A model generated the notes under the pieces. The model was given only the letters and a program-made list of their open reading frames with translations, did not search any database and was not told the origin of the DNA. The position numbers and the translations under genes are program-made. From Streptomyces litmocidini (GTDB lineage: Bacteria > Actinomycetota > Actinomycetes > Streptomycetales > Streptomycetaceae), in the NCBI RefSeq assembly GCF_014649755.1, contig NZ_BMTQ01000014.1, positions 124,001 to 188,000 of the forward strand: DNA of 64,000 nt, written 5' to 3'. Positions 26,001 through 33,290 of the stretch are shown one piece after another (position 1 is the first letter of the stretch; each line of letters starts with the position of its first letter).

Positions 26001-27847
26001 CCGACGGTGCCGTGACCCGGTACGCGTACGACCGCTCCGGCGCGCTCGTCGAGGCCCGCACCGCCACCTCCACGCTCACCGTCGAGCGGGACGCGCTCGG
26101 CCGGCCCCTCGCCGAGACCGTGGACGGACGCACCCTCCGCCACGCCTACGACACGGCGGGCCGCCGCGTCATGCGCATCACCCCCACCGGCGCGATCAGC
26201 CAGGCCCTGTACGACGCGGCGGGAGACCGGGTCGCCCTCGTCACCGGTGGCCACGCGCTCACCTTCACCCACGACCCCCTCGGCCGGGAACTGACCCGCA
26301 GCTGGGGCGCGCCGGGGGCCGCCACCACGCTCACCACCGACTGGGACCGGATCGGCCGGCCGGTCGCCCAGACGCTGTCCGCGCCCGGTTCGCCGGAGCC
26401 GACGCGCGCCCGCGACTACGCGTACCGGGCCGACGGTTACCCCGTGGTGCTGGGCGAGAGCGCGGGGGGCCGGGCCCGCCGGGACAAGCGGATCAGCCTC
26501 GACCCGGTGGGCAGGCCGCTGTCGGTCGAGGCACCGGACTGGGTGGAGCGGTACGCGTACGACGCCGCCGGCAACCAGACCTCGGCCGACTGGCCCGAGG
26601 CCGCGGGGCACGCCGAGGCCCGGGGCGCGCGCCGGTACGAGGGCGCGCACCTCGTCTCGGCGGGCGGGGTGCACTACGAGCACGACGCGGCCGGCCGGGT
26701 CGTGCTGCGCCGCCGTACCCGGCTGTCCCGCAAGCCCGACGTGTGGCGGTACTCCTACGACGCCGAGGACCGCCTCGTCGCGTGCACCACCCCCGACGGC
26801 ACCCTGTGGACGTACGCGTACGACCCGCTGGGCCGCCGCAGCGCCAAGCACCGGATGGCCGCCGACGGCACCACGGTCGTCGAGACGATCCGCTTCACCT
26901 GGGACGGCCCGCTCCTCGTCGAGCAGTACGACGAGACCGCCGGCACCATTCTGACCTGGGAGTACGAAGGGCACCGGCCGCTCGTCCAGTACGAGCGCAG
27001 GCCGCTGGACGACGACGAGGTCGACGCGCGCTTCTTCGCCGTCGTCACGGACCTGGTCGGCACGCCCACCGAACTGGTCTCCCCCGAAGGGGACACGGCC
27101 TGGCGCAGCCGGTCCACCACCTGGGGCGCCACGGGGTGGAACACGACGGCCACCGCCTACACGCCGCTGCGTTTCCCCGGGCAGTACGCCGATCCCGAGA
27201 CCGGGCTGCACTCCAGCTACTTCCGGCACTACGACCCCGACACGGCGCGGTTCACGAGCCCGGACCCGCTGGGTCTCGCCCCGGCGCCCAACCCGTCGAC
27301 GTACGTGGTCAATCCGTGGGTGTGGACCGACCCGCTGGGTCTGGCGCCGAAGCGGTGCCAGATGGACGCCTACGACTGGGACGGTTCGATCCGGTACGGG
27401 CGGCTCGACCACCTGGGCCGGCCGACCGGCGTCTACGCCTGTCTGCGGCCCGAGATCATCGACGCGAAGCGGGGTACGGAGGCGGGCAAACTCAAGCCGC
27501 CGGGCTGGCGCGGCGACGGCACCGCCTTCAACGAGGCCCGCGGCCACCTCCTCGCGGACCGGCTCGGCGGTGCGGGCAAGGGGCGCCTGGCCTGGCACAA
27601 CCTCGTCACGCAGACCCAGACGCCGACCAACTCGCCCGACCAGCGCGACCAGGTGGAGCAGGTCATCTTCGACCAGGTGACGAAGAACAAGGAAGTGGTG
27701 CAGTACCACATCAAGCCGATCTACGCGGGGACCAACCCCATCCCGATCCGCCTGGAGTTCACCGCGTTCGGCAACAAGGGCTTCTCCTTCACGCACAGTC
27801 TGGAGAATCCGGCGGCGGGCGTCCGGACGGCCGTGCCGGGCCTATAG
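23054..27847 (+). CDS. RHS/YD-repeat polymorphic toxin with C-terminal nuclease domain
   Basis: About 1597 residues; ATG 23054 has GGGGG seven bases upstream (ATG 23048 is an alternative). Residues 1-120 are helical, WXG100/CpnT-like (PDWADTLLDLIGVAWPNVDED), then amphipathic-hydrophobic helices to about 215. A charged linker precedes the DUF6531-type domain at about 390 (KNDPVDVATGKMLLPQTDL). Roughly twenty YD repeats occupy 580-1370, and the RHS core boundary is RFPGQYADPETGLHSSYFRHYD with two DPLGLAP motifs. The variable tip, from about 1430, has ARGHLLADRLGG, WHNLVTQTQTPTNS and YHIKPIYAGTNPIPIRLEF, the pattern of NS_2-type DNA/RNA non-specific endonucleases. It is likely exported by a type VII-like route and used against rival cells; the next gene may encode immunity. 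Confidence 0.9.
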   Translation: MAVTVPDWADTLLDLIGVAWPNVDEDAYREMADALREFADDLEDDGQLANNHFERLLSSGQGEAIDALDEHWQKVKGKHFKDIAGAARTIAGGLDLAAGAVEGMKLAALVQLGYLASEAGIALSLIPVTGGLSALIGAGAMRATQEVIKRLVKECVEEAVGYVVSAMTEPAVAALEGMAADLVVQLGAMAIGLQDGVDLDQTKKAGTDGFKDGVQSGKESLNLASAGGGGGGPKGSGLKNLHIEHAEHDHASTQLNTVSVRIHGKTAGKLTKAKTAHGRTRGRDSIADAIDPVADKAMEALTKAAKSMGDHVGRTLPKVVKQISVDHKNTDDDLRDRFARQRKGDHDDDRGKGGTPHRGNPGDDVRTRPNSVGDAKDDPRAHGVSLDKTVCKNDPVDVATGKMLLPQTDLVLPGVLPLALRRTHVSTYRYGHWFGRSWASTLDERIEVDASGGGAIWAREDGSVLIFPRLPRPDGDRVLPLEGDRLPLLHGGVSGDETSYEIRDPHSGEVRVYTGSPYRASTAYWLSAIEDRNGNRIAFSRRSDGAPTAVSHSGGYVLQMTADASRVTGLAVRGPGEPAAVVGYAYSPSGDLVRLTGPEGPEGPAMTFTYDGESRVTSWTDRNGTTFRYVYDAEGRVSGTVGPDGILSSRFAYDVHPDTGHRVTRYTDSTGATTTLVLDDRLQVVAETDPLGHTTHLTWDPYDRPLTRTDPLGHTTELTWDEAGNLVEVRLPDGSTATARYDERNLPLEVVAADGTAWRQTFDELGNCTSTEGPDGAVTRFTHDPTGAVASVTDPLGATLRIRSDRAGLPLEITGSDGGVATVERDHRGRPLVITDPAGGREEFSWDHDDRLRQRTAADGTRESWTWDPEGNCLAYTDAAGGVWTTEYGPFDKPLVRLAPDGARHELRYDTELRLLGVTNPLGQDWQYRYDAAGRLASETDFDGREFSYGYDAANRLTTRTTPLGRTVTYAWDAMDRMVARDADGAVTRYAYDRSGALVEARTATSTLTVERDALGRPLAETVDGRTLRHAYDTAGRRVMRITPTGAISQALYDAAGDRVALVTGGHALTFTHDPLGRELTRSWGAPGAATTLTTDWDRIGRPVAQTLSAPGSPEPTRARDYAYRADGYPVVLGESAGGRARRDKRISLDPVGRPLSVEAPDWVERYAYDAAGNQTSADWPEAAGHAEARGARRYEGAHLVSAGGVHYEHDAAGRVVLRRRTRLSRKPDVWRYSYDAEDRLVACTTPDGTLWTYAYDPLGRRSAKHRMAADGTTVVETIRFTWDGPLLVEQYDETAGTILTWEYEGHRPLVQYERRPLDDDEVDARFFAVVTDLVGTPTELVSPEGDTAWRSRSTTWGATGWNTTATAYTPLRFPGQYADPETGLHSSYFRHYDPDTARFTSPDPLGLAPAPNPSTYVVNPWVWTDPLGLAPKRCQMDAYDWDGSIRYGRLDHLGRPTGVYACLRPEIIDAKRGTEAGKLKPPGWRGDGTAFNEARGHLLADRLGGAGKGRLAWHNLVTQTQTPTNSPDQRDQVEQVIFDQVTKNKEVVQYHIKPIYAGTNPIPIRLEFTAFGNKGFSFTHSLENPAAGVRTAVPGL

Positions 27848-27882
27848 CATCCGAAAACGAACCGCCCCTGGAGGATCCGCGC

Positions 27883-28962
27883 ATGACCCGCACCACGCCC
27901 CCGCGCCCCGTCGACATCGAAGCGGCGTTCCCCGCCCTCGCCCGGTACCGGCGGACGGCGACGCGGCTGCACCCCCGGCAGGGCACGGCGAAGCCGGAGG
28001 AGAGCTCGGTGGCGGGGCCGCTGCTCTGGCCCGCCGACGAGCCGTGGCCGGTGTGCACGGCCGTGCACCCGAAGGGCACGGGGCACCTGCTGTCCGACGT
28101 ACGGCTCCGCCGGCGCATCCAGGACGAGGCCAGGGGACGGGACTTCACCGAGGAGGAGCGGCGGCTCCTCGACGGGATGACCCGGGGGACGCACGTCCCG
28201 GAGCTCCGCGACGAGGACCCGCTGCCGATGCTGGCCGTGGCCCAGCTGTACGCCCGGGACGTGCCGGACCTCACCGGCCCCGAGGGGCACGATCTGCTCC
28301 AGGTGTTCTGGTGCCCCTTCGAGGTCCACGGCACGGAGCGGACCATCGCCGTGGAGCTGCGGTGGCGCCGCTCGGCCGAGGTCGGCGCGGTCCTCGCCCC
28401 GCAGCCCGAACCGCCGGTCGCGGGCCGCGAGGAGTGCGTCCCGACGTCCTGCGTCGTGCACCCGGAGCGGGTCGTCGAGCACGAGTACCTGGGGCTGCTC
28501 CCGGAGGAGCTCCAGGAGGAGATCGGCGAGTGGGAGGAGGGCCTCCTCGACGAGGAGGACGAGGACGCGTACGACTCGTCCTCGCCCGCGAGCTACGCCA
28601 CGTACGAGGAGTACGAGGCGGCCATGGCCGCCTCCCGCGCGCAGGAGCCCGAGGAGGTCGACTACATGAGCGACCTGTCGATCGCCCCGGGCTGGAAGGC
28701 CGGCGGTTTCGCCTCCTGGCACCTGACCGACCCCGCGCCGGTGGACTGCCCGGAGTGCGGGACGCCGATGCCGCCGCTGCTCACGGTCGCCACGGTGGAG
28801 TGCGACGGCGCCTCGCGGAGCTGGCTGCCGGTGGAGGACCGCGACGCGGCGGACGACCCGCGGGTGATCGACCCGGTCGGCGTCTACCTGGGCCGCGGCC
28901 TCATGCGCGTCCACACCTGCCCGGCCGACCCGACGCACCCGCACCGGCTCAGCTTCCAGTGA
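27883..28962 (+). CDS. Hypothetical protein, candidate immunity protein of the RHS toxin
   Basis: 359 residues, ATG 27883 with GGAGGATCC upstream and only 35 bases after the toxin stop. No signal or membrane segment. It has DUF1963-like features (GPLLWPADEPWPVC, PMLAVAQLYARDVPDL, DLLQVFWCPFEVHG), a very acidic central run (residues 200-250), a CPEC motif and a Cys-containing end (HTCPADPTHPH). Its position and cytoplasmic nature suit an antitoxin, but its length and the DUF1963-like body mean it could be a general protein unrelated to immunity. Not proven. Confidence 0.72.
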   Translation: MTRTTPPRPVDIEAAFPALARYRRTATRLHPRQGTAKPEESSVAGPLLWPADEPWPVCTAVHPKGTGHLLSDVRLRRRIQDEARGRDFTEEERRLLDGMTRGTHVPELRDEDPLPMLAVAQLYARDVPDLTGPEGHDLLQVFWCPFEVHGTERTIAVELRWRRSAEVGAVLAPQPEPPVAGREECVPTSCVVHPERVVEHEYLGLLPEELQEEIGEWEEGLLDEEDEDAYDSSSPASYATYEEYEAAMAASRAQEPEEVDYMSDLSIAPGWKAGGFASWHLTDPAPVDCPECGTPMPPLLTVATVECDGASRSWLPVEDRDAADDPRVIDPVGVYLGRGLMRVHTCPADPTHPHRLSFQ

Positions 28963-28995
28963 CCGCGCCGCGGCAGGGGGCGTCGAGGGCGGTGT

Positions 28996-29622
28996 TCAGC
29001 TCACCGTGACGACGAGGTGGGCGCGGTCCCGGCCGCGGGCCACCAGTCGGGCGTTGGCCTCGTCGGAGTCGTGGACCCAGCGCTCGGCGTGCGCCGGGTC
29101 CTTGCCGAAGCGGACGTGCCGCTCGACGAGCCGGGGCACGCGGAGGCGGGCGTCCAGGTCGAGGTACCAGGCCTCGTCGAGGAGCGGCAGGACGTCGGCC
29201 CAGGCGCCCTCGTCGTGCAGCAGGTAGTTCCCCTCCGTGACGACGAGCGGGACCTCGGGCGCGACGGGCACCGCCCCGGCGACCGGCTCCTCCAGGGAGC
29301 GGTCGAACGCGGGCGCGTAGACGGTGGTGCCGGGGACGGGGGTACGGAGCCGGGCGAGGAGCGCGGTGTACCCGGCGGCGTCGAAGGTGTCCGGCGCGCC
29401 CTTCCTGTCGGCCCTCCCGAGCCGCTCCAGTTCCGCCCGGGCCAGGTGGAAGCCGTCCATCGGGACGAGCACGGCGAGCCCGTCGAGCCGGGCGACGAGC
29501 CGGGCGGCGAGCGTGGACTTCCCGGCGCCGGGCGGGCCGGCGAGTCCGAGGATCCGTCGCTGCCCGGGGGCGGCGAGTGCCTGCGCGCGTGCGGTGAGAC
29601 GATCGAACTCCTGGGCCTCCAT
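28996..29622 (-). CDS. Nucleoside/nucleotide kinase family protein
   Basis: 208 residues from ATG 29622 (GGGAGG nine bases upstream). P-loop GLAGPPGAGKSTLAARL (about residues 24-40), a DGFHLAR substrate motif as in uridine and pantothenate kinases, GAPDTFDAAGY, and a Walker-B-like VVTEGNYLL. These are typical of the uridine-kinase-like family that phosphorylates small hydroxyl substrates such as ribosides, fructose or pantothenate. The substrate is not predictable. It is convergent with the candidate immunity gene. Confidence 0.85.
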   Translation of the reverse strand: MEAQEFDRLTARAQALAAPGQRRILGLAGPPGAGKSTLAARLVARLDGLAVLVPMDGFHLARAELERLGRADRKGAPDTFDAAGYTALLARLRTPVPGTTVYAPAFDRSLEEPVAGAVPVAPEVPLVVTEGNYLLHDEGAWADVLPLLDEAWYLDLDARLRVPRLVERHVRFGKDPAHAERWVHDSDEANARLVARGRDRAHLVVTVS

Positions 29623-29796
29623 GCACCGCATCCTCCCACCGCGCGCGCCACCGGGTTCCGTCCTCACGCGTCACGCCCCCGTCAGGAGCGGGGCGGGGCG
29701 ACGACGGCCTCGGAGGGGCGCCGCCCGCCGCGTCCGCCTTCGCCCGGGCGGCCCGCGGCAGACGGGAGCGTCGAACCCGCGCGGCGCTCTCGTGGG

Positions 29797-30135
29797 TCAG
29801 GGCCGGGTGGCGACGTCGCTGTCCGGGTGGAGGGAGAAGATCTGGTCGAGGCCGGCGATGTTCATGAGGCGAAGGGTGCGGGCGGGGACGGCGGCGAGCG
29901 CGATGTCCGCCCGGGCGGCGTGAGCGTGGTTGCGGGCGATGATCAGGGCGGTGAGGCCGCTGGAATCGCAGAACTCCATGCCCGCCAGGTCCATCACGAG
30001 GCGCTGCCCCGGCCGGAGGGTGACGGTGGCGAGCACGTCGCGCAGTTCCGGGGCGGTGGCGTAGTCGAGTTCGCCGAGGAGCTCCAGGACGGGACCGGTC
30101 GCGGCGTCTCGGGTGACGATCTTCAGTGCGCTCAT
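29797..30135 (-). CDS. STAS domain anti-sigma factor antagonist (RsbV-like)
   Basis: 112 residues. LVMDLAGMEFCDSSGLTALI has the phosphorylation site Ser58 of SpoIIAA/RsbV proteins (DSSG). When unphosphorylated it would bind and remove a sigma-factor-binding kinase. It is third in an operon: its ATG overlaps the stop of the phosphatase gene (ATGA), so the phosphatase that could activate it is made with it. The kinase and sigma factor are not adjacent; an HATPase-type protein at 35257 is one candidate, but there is no direct evidence for that pairing. Confidence 0.92.
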   Translation of the reverse strand: MSALKIVTRDAATGPVLELLGELDYATAPELRDVLATVTLRPGQRLVMDLAGMEFCDSSGLTALIIARNHAHAARADIALAAVPARTLRLMNIAGLDQIFSLHPDSDVATRP

Positions 30136-31430
30136 GGTGTGTTCTTCGTCGCGGGGCCGGGCGCCGGACGGCTGGGGACGCCGAGGGCGAGGAGGGCGGT
30201 GTCGTCGTCGAGGCCGTCCCCGAAACCGTCCAGGAGATCGGCGAGGGCCTTCATGACGGCGCCCGGAGGCTCTCCGGCGTGGTCGGCGGCGAAGGCGCGC
30301 AGTGCCGCGTCCCCGTACAGGGCGGTGCGGTCCTCGCCGGTGCGGGCCTCGGTCAGGCCGTCGGTGTAGAGCAGGAGGGCGTCGCCGGGGGCGAGGGTGG
30401 TGGCGGCGGTGGCGAAGGACGCGGCGGGCATGATGCCGACCAGGAGACCGCCGGGGGTGGGCAGGAAGTCCGCGCGGCCGTCGGCGCGCAGCACCAGGGC
30501 CGGCGGATGCCCTCCCGAGGCGATGCGGACGGCGGCCCGTCCGGACTCGGGGTCGGGGTCGACGATGCCGAAGACGACGGTGCAGTAGCGGGGGTCACCG
30601 CCGGTGTAGCGCTCGTGGAGGACTTCGTTGAGGGTGGCCAGGACGGAGACGGGATCGGGGTCGTGCAGGGCGGCGGCGCGCAGGGTGTAGCGGGTCAGCG
30701 AGGTCACCGCGGCCGCCTCGGGGCCCTTGCCGCACACGTCGCCCAGGAAGAACGCGAAGCGCGTTCCGCCGAGGGGGAAGACGTCGTAGAAGTCGCCGCC
30801 CAGTCGGTCCGGGGAGGCGGTGCGGTAGTGGGCTGCCGTCTCCATTCCGGGAATCGCCGGCAGGGTGTCGGGCAGCAGCGACCGCTGGAGCACGGCGAGG
30901 GCCTGCTGCAGCCGGGCGCGATCGGCCTCCGCCTGTCGACGGGCCTCTTCGGCGGCCTTCCGGGCCCGCAGGAGTTCCTCTTCGTAGGCCCGGCGGTCCC
31001 GGGCGTCGAAGACGGTGGTGCGGATCAGCAGCGGTTGACCGCCCTCGCCGTGCTTGACGGCGGAGGAGACCAGGACCGGCATCCGCTTGTCGCCTGCCTG
31101 TTTCATCTCCAGGGCGATGCCGCCGATCTCTCCCCGCATCCGCAGCAGGGGCGCGAAGTGCGTCTCGTGGTAGAGCTTGCCGCCCACGGTGAGCAGGTCG
31201 GTGAACCGCATCCGGCCCACCACCTCCTCGCGCTCCAGACCGAGCCAGCCCAGCAGCGTGGCGTTGATCTTCACGACGGTGCCGTCCAGCAGCGTGGAAA
31301 GGTACCCGCACGGCGCGTTCTCGTACAGTTCCTCGGCACCGTCCTCCAGCAGCGCGGCGAACGACGCGTTCGCGGCTTCCTCGTCGTCGGCGCCGTACGG
31401 GCCGGACTGCTGTCCGGCGCGGCACATCAT
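30132..31430 (-). CDS. PAS-PP2C phosphatase, RsbP-like
   Basis: 432 residues from ATG 31430. A PAS domain at about 30-150 (YENAPCGYLSTLLDGTVVKINATLL, TVFDARDRR split motifs), a coiled coil linker (RRAYEEELLRARKAAEEARRQAEADRA) and a SpoIIE/PP2C domain from about 190: GGDFYDVFPL, FFLGDVCGKGPEAA, IASGGHPPALVL, LLLYTDGLTEAR and GLDDDTALLAL hold the metal-binding Asp and Gly residues. It should dephosphorylate the STAS protein. Domain order matches B. subtilis RsbP. The ATG overlaps the stop of the RsbQ-like gene and its own stop overlaps the STAS start. Confidence 0.93.
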   Translation of the reverse strand: MMCRAGQQSGPYGADDEEAANASFAALLEDGAEELYENAPCGYLSTLLDGTVVKINATLLGWLGLEREEVVGRMRFTDLLTVGGKLYHETHFAPLLRMRGEIGGIALEMKQAGDKRMPVLVSSAVKHGEGGQPLLIRTTVFDARDRRAYEEELLRARKAAEEARRQAEADRARLQQALAVLQRSLLPDTLPAIPGMETAAHYRTASPDRLGGDFYDVFPLGGTRFAFFLGDVCGKGPEAAAVTSLTRYTLRAAALHDPDPVSVLATLNEVLHERYTGGDPRYCTVVFGIVDPDPESGRAAVRIASGGHPPALVLRADGRADFLPTPGGLLVGIMPAASFATAATTLAPGDALLLYTDGLTEARTGEDRTALYGDAALRAFAADHAGEPPGAVMKALADLLDGFGDGLDDDTALLALGVPSRPAPGPATKNTP

Positions 31431-32230
31431 CGAAGACCCGCCAGGAAGCCGGTGATGGCCTCGTTGGTGGCTTCGGGTGCCGACAGGTGGGGGCAGTGCC
31501 CGGTGGTGTCGAGGGTGACCAGCGTCGAGCCGGGGATCGCGCGGTGGACGAAAGCGCCGACCCCACGGGGGGCGATGACGTCCTGGGCGCACTCCAGGAC
31601 CAGCGTGGGCACCGTCACCTTCTCCAGGTCGTCCCGCGAGTCCGACAGGAAGGTGGTCCGGGCGAAGACGCGCGCCATGTCCGGATCCGTGGCGCAGAAG
31701 CTGTCGGTCAGTTCCTCGCCGAGTTCCGGCCGCTCCGGATTGCCCATGATCATCGGTGCCATCGCCGACGACCAGCCGAGGTAGTTCGACTCCAGCGACG
31801 CGAGCAGCTCGTCGATGTCCCCGGCGCTGAACCCTCCCCGGTACCCCTCGTCGTCGATGTACCGAGGCGACGGCGCGACCATGACCAGCGCCCCGATCCG
31901 TTCCGGGACCGCGTCCGCCGCCAGGACGCCGGTCATCGCGCTGACCGAATGGCCCACGAACACCGCGTCCCGCAGGTCGAGCGCCTCGCACACCTCGACC
32001 ACGTCCTGCGCGTAGCCGTCCAGCGAGGCGTAACGGTCCTCCGAGAACGCGGACGGATCCGAGCGTCCCGAGCCCACGTAGTCGAACAGCACCACCCGGT
32101 GCTTCTCGGCCAGGGCCGGCACCGTCAGCCGCCACATGTTCTGGTCGCAACCGAACCCATGGGCCAGCACCACCGGCCGTCCTTGCGGATCGCCGACGAC
32201 GGTGATGTTGTTCCTGTGTTCGATTTCCAT
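31427..32230 (-). CDS. RsbQ-like alpha/beta hydrolase
   Basis: 267 residues. The sequence closely follows B. subtilis RsbQ: AHGFGCDQNMWRLTVPAL, VVLFDYVGSGRSDPSAF, RYASLDGYAQDVVEVCEALDL, FVGHSV, STDPx-like FCATDPDMARVFAR and GHCPHLS. The triad is Ser95, Asp217, His245, one or two positions from the RsbQ residues Ser96, Asp219 and His247. RsbQ binds or processes a small hydrophobic ligand and activates RsbP in energy stress, and is structurally related to plant karrikin/strigolactone receptors. It is the first gene of the three-gene module, with ribosome site GGTGG four bases before ATG 32230. Confidence 0.93.
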   Translation of the reverse strand: MEIEHRNNITVVGDPQGRPVVLAHGFGCDQNMWRLTVPALAEKHRVVLFDYVGSGRSDPSAFSEDRYASLDGYAQDVVEVCEALDLRDAVFVGHSVSAMTGVLAADAVPERIGALVMVAPSPRYIDDEGYRGGFSAGDIDELLASLESNYLGWSSAMAPMIMGNPERPELGEELTDSFCATDPDMARVFARTTFLSDSRDDLEKVTVPTLVLECAQDVIAPRGVGAFVHRAIPGSTLVTLDTTGHCPHLSAPEATNEAITGFLAGLR

Positions 32231-32608
32231 GCTTCCACCCTCTCAGAGTTCACACACCGCCCCCGCATGGGGACGGATGCCCCACAGGTCCGCACGGGAA
32301 CTCCACGAACCCCGCGCACGGGCTCCGCGACCGGCCCTTCGGCACGTCGGGCGGTGTGCCCTTTCTCACGGGCCGGCCCGTCGGCCCCGGCCGCGACGAC
32401 CTCCCGGCCCTTCCGCGGCGGCCCGGGCTTCCGCGTCCGGACCCGTGCCCGGCGTGCGGCACCGTCGTGGTGGTGTCCGGCCCGGCGACCCTCGGGGCGA
32501 CCCTCCCCGGACCCTCGTTCCGACCCTCCATCCCGCAAGGGTCATCCCCCGCCACGACGCGGGTCGACGCGGGTGGGTTCCGACCCTTCCGCGTATTACG
32601 TTGAGGAA
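32231..32608. other. Intergenic region with no recognisable gene
   Basis: 378 bases between the rsbQ-like gene and the divergent VOC gene. Both strands have long but compositionally random ORFs, none with a family motif or good ribosome site. The region must contain both divergent promoters. No clear -10/-35 pair or sigma-B-type GTTT/GGGTAT box was found. Confidence 0.5.
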
Positions 32609-33016
32609 ATGCCGTCCATCGCACTCGTCACCCTCGTCGTCCGTGAATACGACGAGGCCATCGCCTTCTACACCGACGCCCTCGGCTTCGAGCTGGTCGA
32701 GGACACCGACCGCGGCGACGGAAGCCGCTGGGTCGTCGTCCGTCCGCGGGGCGCGGCCGGCGTCGGCGGCCTCGGCAACACCGGGCTGCTGCTCGCTCGC
32801 GCGAAGAACGAGGAGCAGGAGGCCTCGGTCGGCAACCAGTCGGGCGGCCGGGTCGGCTTCTTCCTCCACACGGAGGACTTCGCCGACGACCACGAGCGCA
32901 TGACGGCCGCCGGGGTGAAGTTCCTGGAGGAGCCCCGCCACGAGCCCTACGGCTCGGTCGCCGTCTTCGAGGACCTCTACGGCAACCGCTGGGACCTCCT
33001 CCAGCCCGCCGGGTGA
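32609..33016 (+). CDS. VOC family (glyoxalase/bleomycin-resistance-like) protein
   Basis: 135 residues from ATG 32609 with GAGG four bases upstream. MPSIALVTLVVREYDEAIAFYTDALGFELVEDT is the usual opening of a VOC fold (given in pieces: LVVREYDEAIAFY, TDALGFELVED), and the second half has VGFFLHTEDFADDHERM and GSVAVFEDLYGNRWDLLQP. The metal-binding sites usually carry His/Glu; Glu114 region (AVFEDLYGNRW) keeps one. Such proteins act as dioxygenases, lyases or drug-binding proteins, so the substrate is open. A strong palindrome follows the stop. Confidence 0.85.
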   Translation: MPSIALVTLVVREYDEAIAFYTDALGFELVEDTDRGDGSRWVVVRPRGAAGVGGLGNTGLLLARAKNEEQEASVGNQSGGRVGFFLHTEDFADDHERMTAAGVKFLEEPRHEPYGSVAVFEDLYGNRWDLLQPAG

Positions 33017-33051
33017 AAACCGGTGTCGCCCGCGCGGCGGCCCTCCCTACA

Positions 33052-33091
33052 CTCGCGGCACGGCACACCGACCGGTGTGCCGTGCCGCGAG
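33052..33091. promoter_or_regulatory. Perfect 19-bp-arm palindrome upstream of leader ORF and EF-G paralogue
   Basis: Arms CTCGCGGCACGGCACACCG and the exact complement are separated by two bases (AC). A possible -10 element TACACT at 33048-33053 overlaps the left arm, which would put the start of transcription inside the palindrome, an arrangement expected of a repressor operator. It could instead act as terminator of the VOC gene, though it lacks a T-run. A GAGGAG ribosome site for the leader ORF follows 10 bases later. Confidence 0.6.
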
Positions 33092-33113
33092 CATCCACCG
33101 AGGAGAGCTGACC

Positions 33114-33215
33114 GTGCGTACGCGCCGCTTCGACGTGATCCTCGCCTCTCGCTCCGGCCGGTGGCGGCTGCGCGCCCGCCATCGCCGACCCGTGGCGTAC
33201 CCGCCGACGTACTGA
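33114..33215 (+). CDS. Arg-rich leader peptide ORF (33 aa) upstream of EF-G paralogue
   Basis: A GTG start with a strong ribosome site (GAGGAGAGCTGACC) opens a 33-codon ORF reading MRTRRFDVILASRSGRWRLR and then ARHRRPVAYPPTY, 12 of 33 residues being Arg or Lys-like Arg. The stop TGA lies 75 bases before the EF-G paralogue GTG. The near-identical first codons (GTG CGT ACC/ACG) of both ORFs are notable. Arg- and Pro-rich C-termini (RRPVAYPPTY) can stall ribosomes; attenuation of the downstream gene is possible but untested. The three ACGTAC repeats overlap its end. Confidence 0.5.
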   Translation: MRTRRFDVILASRSGRWRLRARHRRPVAYPPTY

Positions 33216-33239
33216 CCACGTACGGACGACGTACGCGAC
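33207..33239. promoter_or_regulatory. Three direct repeats of ACGTAC spaced 11 bp
   Basis: ACGTACTGACC, ACGTACGGACG and ACGTACGCGAC follow one another at exactly 11-base intervals, starting inside the leader stop region. The hexamer core is itself palindromic when extended (CGTACG). One helical-turn spacing suggests a protein-binding array or alternative RNA structures between leader and EF-G gene. Confidence 0.4.
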
Positions 33240-33290
33240 ACGGGAATCGCGCTGCCCCTTCCCACGCAGCAGCGAAAGGCACGACACACC

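Noticed and set aside
30397..30598. Short ORFs inside the PP2C gene
   Set aside because: They are alternative frames of the phosphatase.
32250..32624. Small ORFs on both strands between rsbQ and the VOC gene
   Set aside because: Compositionally random, overlapping each other, no ribosome site or motif.
33052..33091. Palindrome as a mobile element end
   Set aside because: No transposase, no direct target duplication and no second copy in the window.
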